From IMG/VR virus record IMGVR_UViG_3300021964_000222, positions 1-35,445 of that record: a stretch of DNA of 35,445 nt, one strand, 5' to 3'. The notes beneath the pieces were generated by a model. The model did not search any database, had not been told where the DNA came from, and saw only the letters and a list, made by a program, of their open reading frames with translations. A program made the position numbers and the translations under genes. Each line of letters starts with the position of its first letter. Positions within the stretch are counted from its first letter, which is position 1. This document shows positions 1-8,591 of this stretch, in pieces. This DNA is from a virus.

Positions 1-3000
1 AAAGGTACTTGGGCAGATGCTACATTCTATGATGCAGGCGATTCTGTACAATACGGTGTAAACTCGTACGTATGTGTGTATGCACATACATCAGACGAAA
101 CTGTTACACAAAACAGACCTGATCAAGATACTGCTGGTACTAATTGGAATTTATTAGTTGCTGGTGCAGAATCAGGAAACCTAACAACAGAAGGCGATAT
201 TGTTTATTATGGCGGCGCTGGCCCTACAAGATTACCAGTAGGAACACCTGGACAAGTACTTAAAGTAAATTCAGCAGGTGACGCACCAGAGTGGACTAAC
301 TTCGGTGCTATTAATAATGTATTTTATGTAGAAGGTTCCGGCGGTGTAGACGAAGCTGCTCCATTATATGGTATAACACTAGATAGACCTTGGAAAACTG
401 TACGCTATGCTACAGAACAAATTCAAGCAGGTGCTATAAGAAACAATGCAAAAAGATTACTTGAAAAAAATAGAGCATTTATACAAGAAGAAGTAGTAGA
501 ATATATTGATACAACTTATCCTGCACTGGTAGGTGTATACGATAAAGCTAAATGTCGTAGAGATACAGGCCAAGTAGTTGATGCATTAATATGGGATTTA
601 TCACACGGTGGCAACGAGCGTTCAAGAGATGCAGCAGTAGCATATTTTAGCGCAGACGGACAAACTTATCTAGCTGATAATGCTACAGAGACAGCAGACG
701 GTTTAAATTACATTAAAACATTAGCAGATGCAATACTATCAGATTTATTGGTAGGTACTGATGTCGGAACGAAATACGGAACTATAGCCCAAGTACAAGA
801 TTCTTCATTAATAGAAGAAGCAGATGCACAAGCAACTTTAGAAACGCTAGTTAATATTATAACTGGTGCTATTACAGCAGGTAATACAGATGCTGTTCCT
901 GCAGAACGTAAACCACAGAATTCAATTTTTGTAAAAACAGGAGAATTTGAAGAAGTTCTTCCAATAATTATTCCTGAAAATACAGCAGTAATAGGTGATG
1001 AATTACGTTCAACTAGAATTAAACCAGCAGGCATTTTAGTTGATAGTACAGATACTCCGTATACACTAGACGCTATTTCGAGACTACAGGCAATTACAAG
1101 TGACATTATTACAAATGTTTCTGTAACTGCAAGTGCAGGAAATGCTGTATCGCAAGACACAACTCGTCCTGCAGGATCTGCACAAGCCGGCACAGATGCA
1201 TCAGAACTTTGGCAGCAAATTTATGATTACATTGATTGGGGTGTAAATGGTGTAACTGGAGATTCTACAGTTCCAGCTTCAACAGGTTCTAATACTCCAA
1301 ATACTACTACTGATTATACCTATGCTGTAGAAGTTTTAGAAGCAAACAGAGCATTTATAGTTGCAGAAGTTACAGCATATATAGCAGCTACATATCCTGC
1401 TTATGTCTATGATGTTACAAAATGTGAAAGAGATATTCACAGATATATCGATGCTATCAAATACGATTTGATTTACACAGGTAACTATAAGTCATTACTA
1501 TATGCACGTTACTATGTAAATGCAGTAGGTGGAAGTTTACAAGAAGATATGTTCTATTTACGTAACGGTACAGGATTAAGAAACTGTACTGTACTAGGAT
1601 TAACAGGCACACTAGGTGCTCTAAATTCTTACGGTACAAGACGTCCAACAGCTGGTGCATTTGTAAGTTTAGATCCAGGCTGGGGACCAGCACATATAGA
1701 TGCGTGGATTATTAACAAATCGCCATACGTACAAAACGTAACTACATTTGGTACCGGTTGTATAGGTTGTAAGATTGATGGTGACTTACACGATGGCGGT
1801 AACGACTCTATTGTTGCTAACGACTTTACACAACTTGTAAGTGACGGTATTGGTGTATGGTGTACAAACCTAGGCAGAACAGAACTTGTTAGTGTGTTCT
1901 CATACTATGGACATATCGGATATCTAGCTGAAAACGGCGGTAAGATTCGTGCAACTAATGGTAACTCATCATACGGTGATTTTGGCACAGTTGCAGAGGG
2001 AGTTGATATTACTGAAGTACCTGTAACAGGTTCAATAACAAATAGAAACTTTGATGCAACTATACAAAGAGTATTTACTGACGGTAATGAGGTTCTAACA
2101 CTAGAATACTTAAATGCAGGACAAGAATATACTGTTGCTACTGATGCTATCCTTACAATTAATAATATAAGTGCAGCAGATGAAAATAGAACAACAGGAA
2201 CATACACTGTTACTGGTAGTACATCGGGTACTGGTACCGGACAACAATTTAGAATTACAATTGACGATGTCGGTGGAGCAAGTGTTGAGGTTCTAACAGG
2301 CGGATCAGGACATCTAGTAAGTGATATTATTACTGTATCTGACTCGCTATTAGGCAATGGCGGAGCAGCAGATGTTACATTTGATGTTGCAACTATTGGA
2401 GACGCAACTAGATTTACTATTACAGGTGAAGGCTTTGGAGCATCAGTTGCTAATGCAAATATTGTAGACGGTGGTGTGTTTGAAGTTAGATTGACAGATC
2501 CATCAGAAAACTTTGGCGGCGCAGATTATATTAGTTCAGAAAACGTTGCACAGGTTGGCGATACTACAAGTATTACATTAAGTAATACAGATTCTAGATT
2601 AAATAGTCAATATATCGGAATGGCAATTTACTTAGTAGCAGGACGTGGCGCAGGACAGTATGGTATTATTGACACATATAATTCAGGTACAAAAATAGCA
2701 ACTATTGTAAAAGCAAGCGACGGTACAGCAGGTTGGGATCACTTAACAGGTGCAGCGATTGAAGCAACACTTGATGATAGTACAAATTATAGTATTGAAC
2801 CATATGTAGATTTTGATGCTCCAGGAAGCGGACTATATGCAGATACTGCAAAAGGTAGAGCAATTGTTGAAGACGGAAAAATTGTAATTATTACAATTTG
2901 GGATCCAGGTAATGGATATACAGTAGCACCACTTATGACAATTGTTGATCCTAACAATACAGTAGATGTACCACACGATGTTAGAATTGCTGATGGCGTA

Positions 3001-3873
3001 TTAACACAACCAACTTGGACTAGTAGGGGTACTGCATTTGCAACAGCACAAGCAGAAGTTACAGGTGACGGCTTTATGGATAGATACCAACCCGGAAATC
3101 TTGTTAGAATGGAAGGATTGTCACTACCACCTAAAGCAGGTTCAAACATTACACTTAGTGGATTGCCTAATCAATACTTTAAGTTAGTTACAGTTAGAAA
3201 CTTAGAAGGTACAGGTCCATACACAGCACAAATTCAGTTATCACCAGATTTATCAATAACTGAAGCACCGGAGCACGGTGAATCTGTTGAAATGCGTATA
3301 CGTTATTCACAAGTACGTCTAACAGGACACGACTTCTTAGATATTGGTACTGGTAACTTTGGTAACACAAATTATCCGAATACTCCATTAACTGCACCGG
3401 ATCCCAACAAAGAAACTGTTGTTGGAGGCGGCGGACGAGTGTTCTATACATCAACTGACCAAGATGGTAACTTCCGTGTAGGACGTTTGTTTAACGTTGA
3501 ACAATCAACGGGTATTGCAACACTAAATGCTGATGCATTTAATATTAGTGGTCTGCAAGAACTTACACTAGGTGAATTGTCACTAGGTGGCACAGGCGCA
3601 ACTATTACAGAATTTAGTGTTGACGGAACATTTACTGCAAACAGTGATAACATTGTTCCAACACAAAAGGCAATTAAAACATACATTGCGTCACAAATTG
3701 GTGGCGGAGCAGGCGAACTAAATGTTAACAGTATTACAGCAGGTAGTGTTTTCATATCAGGGCAAGAAATAACAACAACAACAGGCGTTCAGATAAATAT
3801 ACTACAGAAAGTAAATTATACAGGCGGTATTTCAGGTGCTCCAGTAGCATTGAACTACTTCTTACAACAATAA
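1..3873 (+). CDS. Giant tail fibre / virion structural protein, 5'-truncated by the window
   Basis: The frame is open from base 1, so the GTG at 76 is not the real start; 1290 residues are visible. The first ~57 residues look like a small carbohydrate-binding module of the chitin-binding type: spaced Trp, a GDSVQYG stretch, a YVC stretch and a closing NW. Two copies of a NRAFI...TYPA...KC.RD...DA helical module follow, at about 457-640 and 1333-1500. Next comes a beta-rich region holding a glycine-rich GTGCIGCKIDGD stretch, then a C-terminal part with YTSTDQDGNFRVG and a PTQKAIKTYI motif typical of phage fibre ends. These modules are common in large virion proteins of marine T4-like phages. 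The related module at the N terminus of the protein at 13532 shows shared ancestry. It probably belongs to a tail or baseplate fibre; the exact T4 counterpart is unclear. Confidence 0.8.
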   Translation, partial: KGTWADATFYDAGDSVQYGVNSYVCVYAHTSDETVTQNRPDQDTAGTNWNLLVAGAESGNLTTEGDIVYYGGAGPTRLPVGTPGQVLKVNSAGDAPEWTNFGAINNVFYVEGSGGVDEAAPLYGITLDRPWKTVRYATEQIQAGAIRNNAKRLLEKNRAFIQEEVVEYIDTTYPALVGVYDKAKCRRDTGQVVDALIWDLSHGGNERSRDAAVAYFSADGQTYLADNATETADGLNYIKTLADAILSDLLVGTDVGTKYGTIAQVQDSSLIEEADAQATLETLVNIITGAITAGNTDAVPAERKPQNSIFVKTGEFEEVLPIIIPENTAVIGDELRSTRIKPAGILVDSTDTPYTLDAISRLQAITSDIITNVSVTASAGNAVSQDTTRPAGSAQAGTDASELWQQIYDYIDWGVNGVTGDSTVPASTGSNTPNTTTDYTYAVEVLEANRAFIVAEVTAYIAATYPAYVYDVTKCERDIHRYIDAIKYDLIYTGNYKSLLYARYYVNAVGGSLQEDMFYLRNGTGLRNCTVLGLTGTLGALNSYGTRRPTAGAFVSLDPGWGPAHIDAWIINKSPYVQNVTTFGTGCIGCKIDGDLHDGGNDSIVANDFTQLVSDGIGVWCTNLGRTELVSVFSYYGHIGYLAENGGKIRATNGNSSYGDFGTVAEGVDITEVPVTGSITNRNFDATIQRVFTDGNEVLTLEYLNAGQEYTVATDAILTINNISAADENRTTGTYTVTGSTSGTGTGQQFRITIDDVGGASVEVLTGGSGHLVSDIITVSDSLLGNGGAADVTFDVATIGDATRFTITGEGFGASVANANIVDGGVFEVRLTDPSENFGGADYISSENVAQVGDTTSITLSNTDSRLNSQYIGMAIYLVAGRGAGQYGIIDTYNSGTKIATIVKASDGTAGWDHLTGAAIEATLDDSTNYSIEPYVDFDAPGSGLYADTAKGRAIVEDGKIVIITIWDPGNGYTVAPLMTIVDPNNTVDVPHDVRIADGVLTQPTWTSRGTAFATAQAEVTGDGFMDRYQPGNLVRMEGLSLPPKAGSNITLSGLPNQYFKLVTVRNLEGTGPYTAQIQLSPDLSITEAPEHGESVEMRIRYSQVRLTGHDFLDIGTGNFGNTNYPNTPLTAPDPNKETVVGGGGRVFYTSTDQDGNFRVGRLFNVEQSTGIATLNADAFNISGLQELTLGELSLGGTGATITEFSVDGTFTANSDNIVPTQKAIKTYIASQIGGGAGELNVNSITAGSVFISGQEITTTTGVQINILQKVNYTGGISGAPVALNYFLQQ

Positions 3874-3888
3874 TGGAGAGAAAATAAA

Positions 3889-4206
3889 ATGGCCACAGGT
3901 AGACTAGCAGGTGAAGATTTACTCGCAGCAACAAATACAACTGTCTACACTTGCCCAGCAGAAACATATACTGTGGCAAGTGTTAACATTGTTAATAGAG
4001 GTAGCCAGCCTACTACTATTAACTTAGCTATTGCTGATTTAGATACACCTACAAATGGCGAGTTCATAGAGTATCAAACAGAACTTTTACCAAAAAACGT
4101 TCTAGAACGTACAGGTATTGTGCTCGCAGCAACACAAAAGATAGTTGTTAGATCCTCGCAAGCAAACGTAAGCGTTGTAGCGTTCGGAATCGAGACAGCA
4201 GCATAA
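3889..4206 (+). CDS. Small conserved virion protein (105 aa)
   Basis: A 105-residue, beta-rich protein without membrane segment or signal peptide, starting MATGRLAGEDLLAATNTTVY. The start is fixed by a good ribosome binding site (GGAGAG) 10 bases upstream, 15 bases after the giant fibre gene. Proteins of this look, with a VYTCPAETYTVASVNIVNRG type first half, occur next to fibre genes in marine T4-like phages and probably form a small beta-sandwich decoration or fibre-associated subunit. No enzymatic motif is visible. Its stop codon lies inside the late promoter of the next gene. The family assignment rests on memory of similar proteins; the molecular role is unknown. Confidence 0.65.
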   Translation: MATGRLAGEDLLAATNTTVYTCPAETYTVASVNIVNRGSQPTTINLAIADLDTPTNGEFIEYQTELLPKNVLERTGIVLAATQKIVVRSSQANVSVVAFGIETAA

Positions 4207-4209
4207 ATA
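4202..4209 (+). promoter_or_regulatory. T4-type late promoter CATAAATA
   Basis: CATAAATA followed by CTATTAA, close to the T4 late consensus TATAAATA. The TAA stop of the preceding gene (4204-4206) is bases 3-5 of the element. The predicted start of transcription is near 4215, giving a leader of about 19 bases with an AAAGGA ribosome binding site before the ATG at 4234. Confidence 0.7.
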
Positions 4210-4233
4210 CTATTAATAAAGGATATAACTGTT

Positions 4234-4572
4234 ATGGGAAGATACATTACAAATACACTAACATACTCAACTAACACAGTTTCCACCGGCACAACATATT
4301 CAGCAAGCGTTAACGATAGAGTTTTATGCACTGCCGGCGGAATTACAATCACATTGCCAAACACAACAGCAGACGGTGGATCTCTTGTTGCTGGCGACAC
4401 TGTACAAATTGTAGACGTTGGTGGCAACGCCGGATCTAGCTCAATTACTGTAGCTAGAAACGGAGCAAACATTCAAGGGTTAGCAGAAAACCTAACTATA
4501 GACATCAACAACTCGGCGCCGATATTAATTTATACCGGTGCAACATACGGGTGGGTAATTTCAGGAACATAA
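4234..4572 (+). CDS. Small beta-rich virion protein (112 aa)
   Basis: A 112-residue Thr/Ser/Gly/Asn-rich protein with no Cys cluster and no membrane segment. Alternating polar and hydrophobic residues (GGITITLPNTT, GDTVQIVDVGG, SSITVARNG, GWVISGT) fit the stacked strands of a phage fibre or tail-spike end domain; this pattern is frequent at the C termini of marine phage fibres. The gene has its own late promoter at 4202 and is followed after one base by the first Cys-rich gene, so it is co-transcribed with the adhesin group. It may be a fibre connector or collar subunit. The function is not known; I infer only a virion role from composition and place. Confidence 0.6.
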   Translation: MGRYITNTLTYSTNTVSTGTTYSASVNDRVLCTAGGITITLPNTTADGGSLVAGDTVQIVDVGGNAGSSSITVARNGANIQGLAENLTIDINNSAPILIYTGATYGWVISGT

Positions 4573-4573
4573 A

Positions 4574-5323
4574 ATGCCAAGTTTACGTACATTACTATCA
4601 GATCAATCACCGCCCACAATAGGAAACCCTAATAAAGTTTTCTATGTGCAGAGAATTGACGACGGCGCAAGCAGCGGCGGTTGCTGTTGTCTATGGACAG
4701 TTCCAGCAGGAGTAACTAAAGTTACTTTTGAAATGTGGGGTTCAGGAGGTATCGGTCAAGGTGCTAGATGTTGTGAACGAGCAGGAACAATGCCAACTGC
4801 GGGATCTTACTCGAAACTTACTATTGATACAGCAGAAAATTGTCAATACAGAATATGTTCAGGAGGATCAAGTAGCTGTAACGGATGTTGCGGAATATCA
4901 TCTAGAGCTCAACCTAGCTATGTTTTTGATGTTACTGCTGGAAGCGTAATAGGATGTGCATTAGGTGGAGCAGGCGGATGTTCTGAGATGACACGGGGTG
5001 GTTTCTGCTACGGATATATATGTTGCTGGGGATTATTAAGCGGCGAAGGCTTAGGCGATGTCAATTTTGAAGGTGGCGGCAATATTAGTTTTGTTAACTG
5101 CTATTGTCGAGATCAAATGGTATCATTTGCTCCTGGAGGTTTCCAGTCAGATAGACGTGCATCACAAATGTGTGCTAAAGACTCAGCAGGATCGGGTGTA
5201 TACTTTATGTGTTCTCCACCTTCGAGACCAGGAGGCGCTGGCACCCCAGGAAGAGCTTGTAGTGACGGTCGTTGTTACGGACAGCACGGAGCCGGCGGAA
5301 TGGTTAAAATATCGTATACTTAA
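4574..5323 (+). CDS. Cysteine- and glycine-rich putative tip adhesin A (249 aa)
   Basis: First of three paralogues. It begins with a short PSLRTLL leader, then GGCCCLWTVPAGV and a hydrophobic strand ending in EMWGSGG, the start of a glycine-rich domain family often found in phage fibre tips. I count 21 Cys in 249 residues, many as CC or CCC pairs, plus many Gly runs. The end, YGQHGAGGMVKISY, is shared with the other two copies. There is no signal peptide or membrane segment. The Gly-rich architecture resembles receptor-binding tip proteins, and the next gene looks like a tail-assembly chaperone, a usual partner of such tips. The cysteines could form disulfides once the virion is outside the cell, or bind metal. 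Adhesin role is inference. Confidence 0.65.
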   Translation: MPSLRTLLSDQSPPTIGNPNKVFYVQRIDDGASSGGCCCLWTVPAGVTKVTFEMWGSGGIGQGARCCERAGTMPTAGSYSKLTIDTAENCQYRICSGGSSSCNGCCGISSRAQPSYVFDVTAGSVIGCALGGAGGCSEMTRGGFCYGYICCWGLLSGEGLGDVNFEGGGNISFVNCYCRDQMVSFAPGGFQSDRRASQMCAKDSAGSGVYFMCSPPSRPGGAGTPGRACSDGRCYGQHGAGGMVKISYT

Positions 5324-5337
5324 AAGGAAAATAAAAG

Positions 5338-5985
5338 ATGCCAACACCAATTACAGAAACAACAGTAAGTTTTACTTACAACATTGCAGATAGATTGTTT
5401 GCGTCAACAAGTGCTGATGGTAGAACAGGCTCAGCATCTTATGAAGGCCCGGACCGAGTTTGGGTTTTTGTAGACGAAACAACAGGAAAGTTTAGTCAAA
5501 TTCAACCAGTACTTACATCAATGGAGGACGGAGCAGATGTTCCGGTTCCAATTAATCATAGAAGAGTTGAAGTAGTAGCAGCAGATGATCCAGTTATAAT
5601 GGCTATTATACAAGAAGGTTTAGTAACATATGACGATACATCAACGACTGTTGAAAATATGCCAGATGGATCAACTACCGAATTTGAAACAGTTGCTACG
5701 TTAGGACAAACATATAACAAAGACGAATTAATACATAATGGTACAAGTTGGGTATTACCTGCATTTAAAGAACCACCGCTAGACTGGGACGATGTAATCA
5801 ACGGAAGAAACGGTGCATTAATTTCAAGTGATGGTAAAATATCACCAGATATGCCAGATTCAGTGAAACAACCTTGGATCGATTACAGACAAGCATTACG
5901 TGATTTACCTGCAACTTACGGATACGGAACAGCAGACGAAATCGAAGCGTGGAAAGTAAATCTTCCAACTGAACCAGGAGCATAA
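5338..5985 (+). CDS. Putative tail fibre assembly chaperone (215 aa)
   Basis: The C-terminal third carries the pattern W..V...R...L......SPDMPDSVKQPWIDYRQALRDLP, split here by dots, which is the hallmark of phage tail-assembly chaperone proteins (the Phage_tail_APC type). The N-terminal two thirds are beta-rich, with EGPDRVWVFVDETTGKF matching NGPDKKYVVIDRNTNRM of the gene at 7525, so the two are paralogues. It starts at ATG 5338 with an AAAGGA ribosome binding site, 14 bases after adhesin A. Proteins of this type help fold or attach fibre tips, so adhesin A or B is the likely client. An alternative is that it is a virion part sharing the motif. Confidence 0.65.
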   Translation: MPTPITETTVSFTYNIADRLFASTSADGRTGSASYEGPDRVWVFVDETTGKFSQIQPVLTSMEDGADVPVPINHRRVEVVAADDPVIMAIIQEGLVTYDDTSTTVENMPDGSTTEFETVATLGQTYNKDELIHNGTSWVLPAFKEPPLDWDDVINGRNGALISSDGKISPDMPDSVKQPWIDYRQALRDLPATYGYGTADEIEAWKVNLPTEPGA

Positions 5986-5989
5986 TTAA

Positions 5990-6742
5990 ATGGCTGGACT
6001 TAGAGACTTATTACAGGTAGGAAGTGCATCGGGTAGTGCAGTAGACTTTACTGAATTCCACGTATTCAATGCCTCAAAAACAACTCAAAATAATGGCGGA
6101 GCCTGTTGTTTATGGACAGTTCCAGCAGGCGTAAATTGGTTTGCTGTTGAATTGTGGGGCGGCGGCGGAGGCGGCGCAGGTGTGTGCTGCTGTCGTGCAG
6201 GTTGGCCTGGAGGCTCAGGGTCTTATGCAAGAAAGTTCATAAAAAGTGTTAGTGAAGGAGACACATACACAATTTGTGCAGCTGGAACAACAGGATGTTC
6301 ACAAAGTTATTGCTGCGGATGTTCAGGCAATCCTAGTTTTGTAAGTGTTAACGGCGGAGCAGTTGAAGTTTGTGCATCAGGCGGCGGCCAAGGTGGAACA
6401 CGATGCTACTTTATGATTAATTGTAGTTGTCAAGGATGTGTTCCTTATCAGTGCGGTTCTTGGACTGGTGGCTTTGGCCTTTGCGGATCTACTGGATCTG
6501 CTGTTGGTGCTCCACATTGTAGTCAGTCAGCGTATGGCTTTATGCCAAGTGCTCCATTTACTCCAGCAGGTAGTAGAGGAACAATGAGCTATTGTGTTAA
6601 CGGACCAGGATGCTGTTTAGGTGGCGTACCGCATTGGCCAGGCGGTGGCGGAGCATCATCTGTTAGTCACACTAATACTTTATACTGTGGTCAATACGGC
6701 GCGGGCGGATTAGTAACTATTTACTATCCGACTTCGGTTTAA
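5990..6742 (+). CDS. Cysteine- and glycine-rich putative tip adhesin B (250 aa)
   Basis: Second paralogue: AGLRDLL leader, GGACCLWTVPAGV, then VELWGGGGGGAGVCCC, a GSYARKF strand, an ICAAGTTGC stretch and the YGAGGLVTIYY end. I count 22 Cys in 250 residues. The WTVPAGV...VELWGGGG segment is the standard opening of glycine-rich phage tip domains; what is unusual is the density of Cys, in pairs and triplets. The gene follows the chaperone-like gene after four bases. Divergence between the three copies is high in the middle and low at the two ends, as expected for receptor-binding proteins that share an attachment part and an end strand. Function inferred from architecture and context only. Confidence 0.65.
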   Translation: MAGLRDLLQVGSASGSAVDFTEFHVFNASKTTQNNGGACCLWTVPAGVNWFAVELWGGGGGGAGVCCCRAGWPGGSGSYARKFIKSVSEGDTYTICAAGTTGCSQSYCCGCSGNPSFVSVNGGAVEVCASGGGQGGTRCYFMINCSCQGCVPYQCGSWTGGFGLCGSTGSAVGAPHCSQSAYGFMPSAPFTPAGSRGTMSYCVNGPGCCLGGVPHWPGGGGASSVSHTNTLYCGQYGAGGLVTIYYPTSV

Positions 6743-6753
6743 GAGGAATTGAA

Positions 6754-7512
6754 ATGTCAAGTTTAAGAGATTATTTATTCGGATACCAACCAGGAGAAAC
6801 TATTGAACCTAACGAGTTTATGGTTTACAATACTAGTTTAAGTAACCAAAACGGAGGAAGATGTTGTCAGTGGGTGGTTCCAGCAGGAGTATCTTACGCA
6901 GTATTTGAAATATGGTCCGGAGGTGGTTCTGGTCCGGGTGTATGTTGTTGTCAACAAGGCGGAGGCGCAGGATCCGGCGGCTACGCTGTTAAAGGATGTA
7001 ATGTATGTCCAGGAGATTGCATTACTATATGCGCAGCAAGTAGTGGATGTTGTCCAGATCCTAGTAACAAATACGGCCAGTGCGGATTTTGTTCGTTTAT
7101 TTGTAACTGCGGTGGTGGTGGATCCGGTACTTGGCTTGCTAGAGTCTGCGGCGGCAGATATTCAGACCAATATTCACGTTGTTTCTATTTTGGTAGCTGC
7201 TATGGTTGCTGTTCTATGTGTTGGTGTTGCGGCGGCATTGTTAACGGATCATTTGATTTTTGTGCTCCTGGCACTATTGGTAATGCACAGCTAACACAAT
7301 ATTGCTTCGGATACGGAAGAAGTTATACAGCAAATGCACCGTTTACAGCTGGCGGATCAAGAGTTGGTACAGGTGGTTGTAGAAGTTGGCACGCCGGCTG
7401 CGGATGTGGACATTTTCCAGGAGGCGGCGGCCTTGCTGCACAAAAATACGACAACCAATGCTGCGGCGGCGAATGGGGCGGTGGCGGCCTAGTTTACGTA
7501 GTTTATTACTAA
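6754..7512 (+). CDS. Cysteine- and glycine-rich putative tip adhesin C (252 aa)
   Basis: Third paralogue and the most extreme: I count 30 Cys in 252 residues, about one in eight. SSLRDYL leader, GGRCCQWVVPAGV, FEIWSGGG, VCCCQQGGG, ICAASSGCC, then CYGCCSMCWCCGG and a final GGGGLVYVVYY. The start is set by an AGAGGA ribosome binding site. There is no Cys-x2-Cys zinc-ribbon spacing repeated regularly, and no secretion signal, so a secreted Cys-knot peptide or an ordinary zinc finger is unlikely. It is followed after 12 bases by the second chaperone-like gene, echoing the pair at 4574/5338. It is probably a variant host-binding tip; disulfide cross-linking is an inference. Confidence 0.65.
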   Translation: MSSLRDYLFGYQPGETIEPNEFMVYNTSLSNQNGGRCCQWVVPAGVSYAVFEIWSGGGSGPGVCCCQQGGGAGSGGYAVKGCNVCPGDCITICAASSGCCPDPSNKYGQCGFCSFICNCGGGGSGTWLARVCGGRYSDQYSRCFYFGSCYGCCSMCWCCGGIVNGSFDFCAPGTIGNAQLTQYCFGYGRSYTANAPFTAGGSRVGTGGCRSWHAGCGCGHFPGGGGLAAQKYDNQCCGGEWGGGGLVYVVYY

Positions 7513-7524
7513 TAGGATTTAAAA

Positions 7525-8481
7525 ATGGAAAATATATCAAAAGAATTTACATATCCAGTTACAGACGATCAATACTCAATGTCAAACGAGGAAGGTAAAA
7601 CAGGTACACTAACATACAACGGTCCAGATAAAAAATATGTCGTAATAGATCGAAATACTAATAGAATGACTGGTAGCTGTATTACAGAATCAGAGTGGGA
7701 ATCAGGCTTTAATGACGACGAAGATTCTGATGTTTATGCTGTAGAAGTTAACTGCGATGAAAATACTTTGATATGTGCTATGCTGCAATCAGGCGGCAGC
7801 GGCATTAATCCTGAAACTGTTCCTGAAATTACAGAAGAAATTCCAGGATATCCATTAGCGTACACTAGAAATGACCCTATGTTACCGGATCACGTATACG
7901 AAGTAGAAGAAATTGAATATGACCCAGGTGCAGGTGTTTTTGTTAAACCATTTCCTTGGAAAAAACCAATCGATACTTGGGAAGATATGTTAAGAAGAAG
8001 AAATAATTTATTAGCTAACGCAGATAAAAATTTATCAGAAGATCTTCCAACTTCAATTTATAATAAAGTTGCAAAATATAAGCAGTGGATGAGAGACTTA
8101 CCAGAAACGTTTGGTGTTGGATGGACTGTTACTGTTGATGCTGAAGGTACAGGATATATTGTAGGAGACAGACTATTAATAACTGACCCTAGATATAAAA
8201 ATGGATCTAACGCTCCTGATATTTTAGTAACAATCACAGCAGTAAATGAAACTGGTGGCATAACAGGATTTACTAGAACAACTGCATATGCCCACGAGTA
8301 TCATCCAGATGCAGGATCATACGAAAATGTATTTTATTCACAAAATTCAGCTAATGGTGCAGGCGCAGTGTTAAGTATGTCTAAAGTAAAACTAGTGCAA
8401 CCTTGGAAAGTAAATATGTTAAGAAATCCAGTTGACAATCCTGCCCAAGAAGCACAAAATAACATTATTGATTTATTATAA
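7525..8481 (+). CDS. Putative tail fibre assembly chaperone paralogue with an inserted fibre repeat (318 aa)
   Basis: This is a paralogue of the gene at 5338: same beta-rich start, then TWEDMLRRRNNLLANADK and YKQWMRDLPETFG, matching DWDDVINGRNGALISSDGK and YRQALRDLPATYG. Both end in a WKVN segment. In the shorter copy the two parts are ~13 residues apart; here about 95 residues are inserted (roughly residues 198-292). The insert reads GTGYIVGDRLLI...NAPDILVTITAV, the same repeat that occurs five times in the 2049-residue virion protein at 13532. So a fibre repeat sits inside an assembly-chaperone-like protein. The function is inferred from the C-terminal motif; the insert may dock the protein to fibres or make it a virion part. 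Confidence 0.6.
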   Translation: MENISKEFTYPVTDDQYSMSNEEGKTGTLTYNGPDKKYVVIDRNTNRMTGSCITESEWESGFNDDEDSDVYAVEVNCDENTLICAMLQSGGSGINPETVPEITEEIPGYPLAYTRNDPMLPDHVYEVEEIEYDPGAGVFVKPFPWKKPIDTWEDMLRRRNNLLANADKNLSEDLPTSIYNKVAKYKQWMRDLPETFGVGWTVTVDAEGTGYIVGDRLLITDPRYKNGSNAPDILVTITAVNETGGITGFTRTTAYAHEYHPDAGSYENVFYSQNSANGAGAVLSMSKVKLVQPWKVNMLRNPVDNPAQEAQNNIIDLL

Positions 8482-8502
8482 TATTTTATAAAATGTTACA
8501 TT

Positions 8503-8524
8503 GAAAGGCGCAACTGCGCCTTTC
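8503..8524 (+). terminator. Stem-loop, possible terminator of the adhesin operon
   Basis: A perfect 9-bp GC-rich stem (GAAAGGCGC / GCGCCTTTC) with an AACT loop, 21 bases after the stop of the gene at 7525. The T-tract after it is poor (ACTTTG), so it may terminate weakly or act as an RNA-end stabiliser. It separates the tip operon from the sugar-gene cluster. Confidence 0.55.
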
Positions 8525-8552
8525 ACTTTGACTAGTCTTAAAAAAATGATGC

Positions 8553-8560
8553 CATAAATA
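8553..8560 (+). promoter_or_regulatory. T4-type late promoter CATAAATA for the surface-sugar cluster
   Basis: CATAAATA with predicted transcription start near 8566, leaving a ~26-base leader before the ATG at 8592. A TATAAT at 8569-8574 could act as a host -10 box, but the -35 position (ATGATG) is poor. I favour late transcription of the three downstream genes. Confidence 0.6.
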
Positions 8561-8591
8561 TATGCGTATATAATTTTGATAGGATAACAAT

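Noticed and set aside
76-78. GTG at 76 as start of the giant fibre
   Set aside because: The frame is open upstream to base 1 with fibre-like sequence, and there is no ribosome site before it.
708-1193. Minus-strand open frames under the giant fibre genes (708-1193, 1905-2357 and similar)
   Set aside because: Low-complexity hydrophobic products opposite clear coding sequence, with no conserved motif and no ribosome site.
7386-7598. An Arg-rich plus-strand frame overlapping adhesin C and the second chaperone
   Set aside because: It is the shifted frame of GGC/GGA glycine codons, which gives Arg-rich nonsense; both overlapped genes are well supported.
8569-8574. TATAAT as a sigma-70 -10 box for the glycosyltransferase operon
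   Set aside because: The matching -35 position is ATGATG, a weak match, while the CATAAATA late element is well placed. I kept it only as an alternative in the promoter entry.
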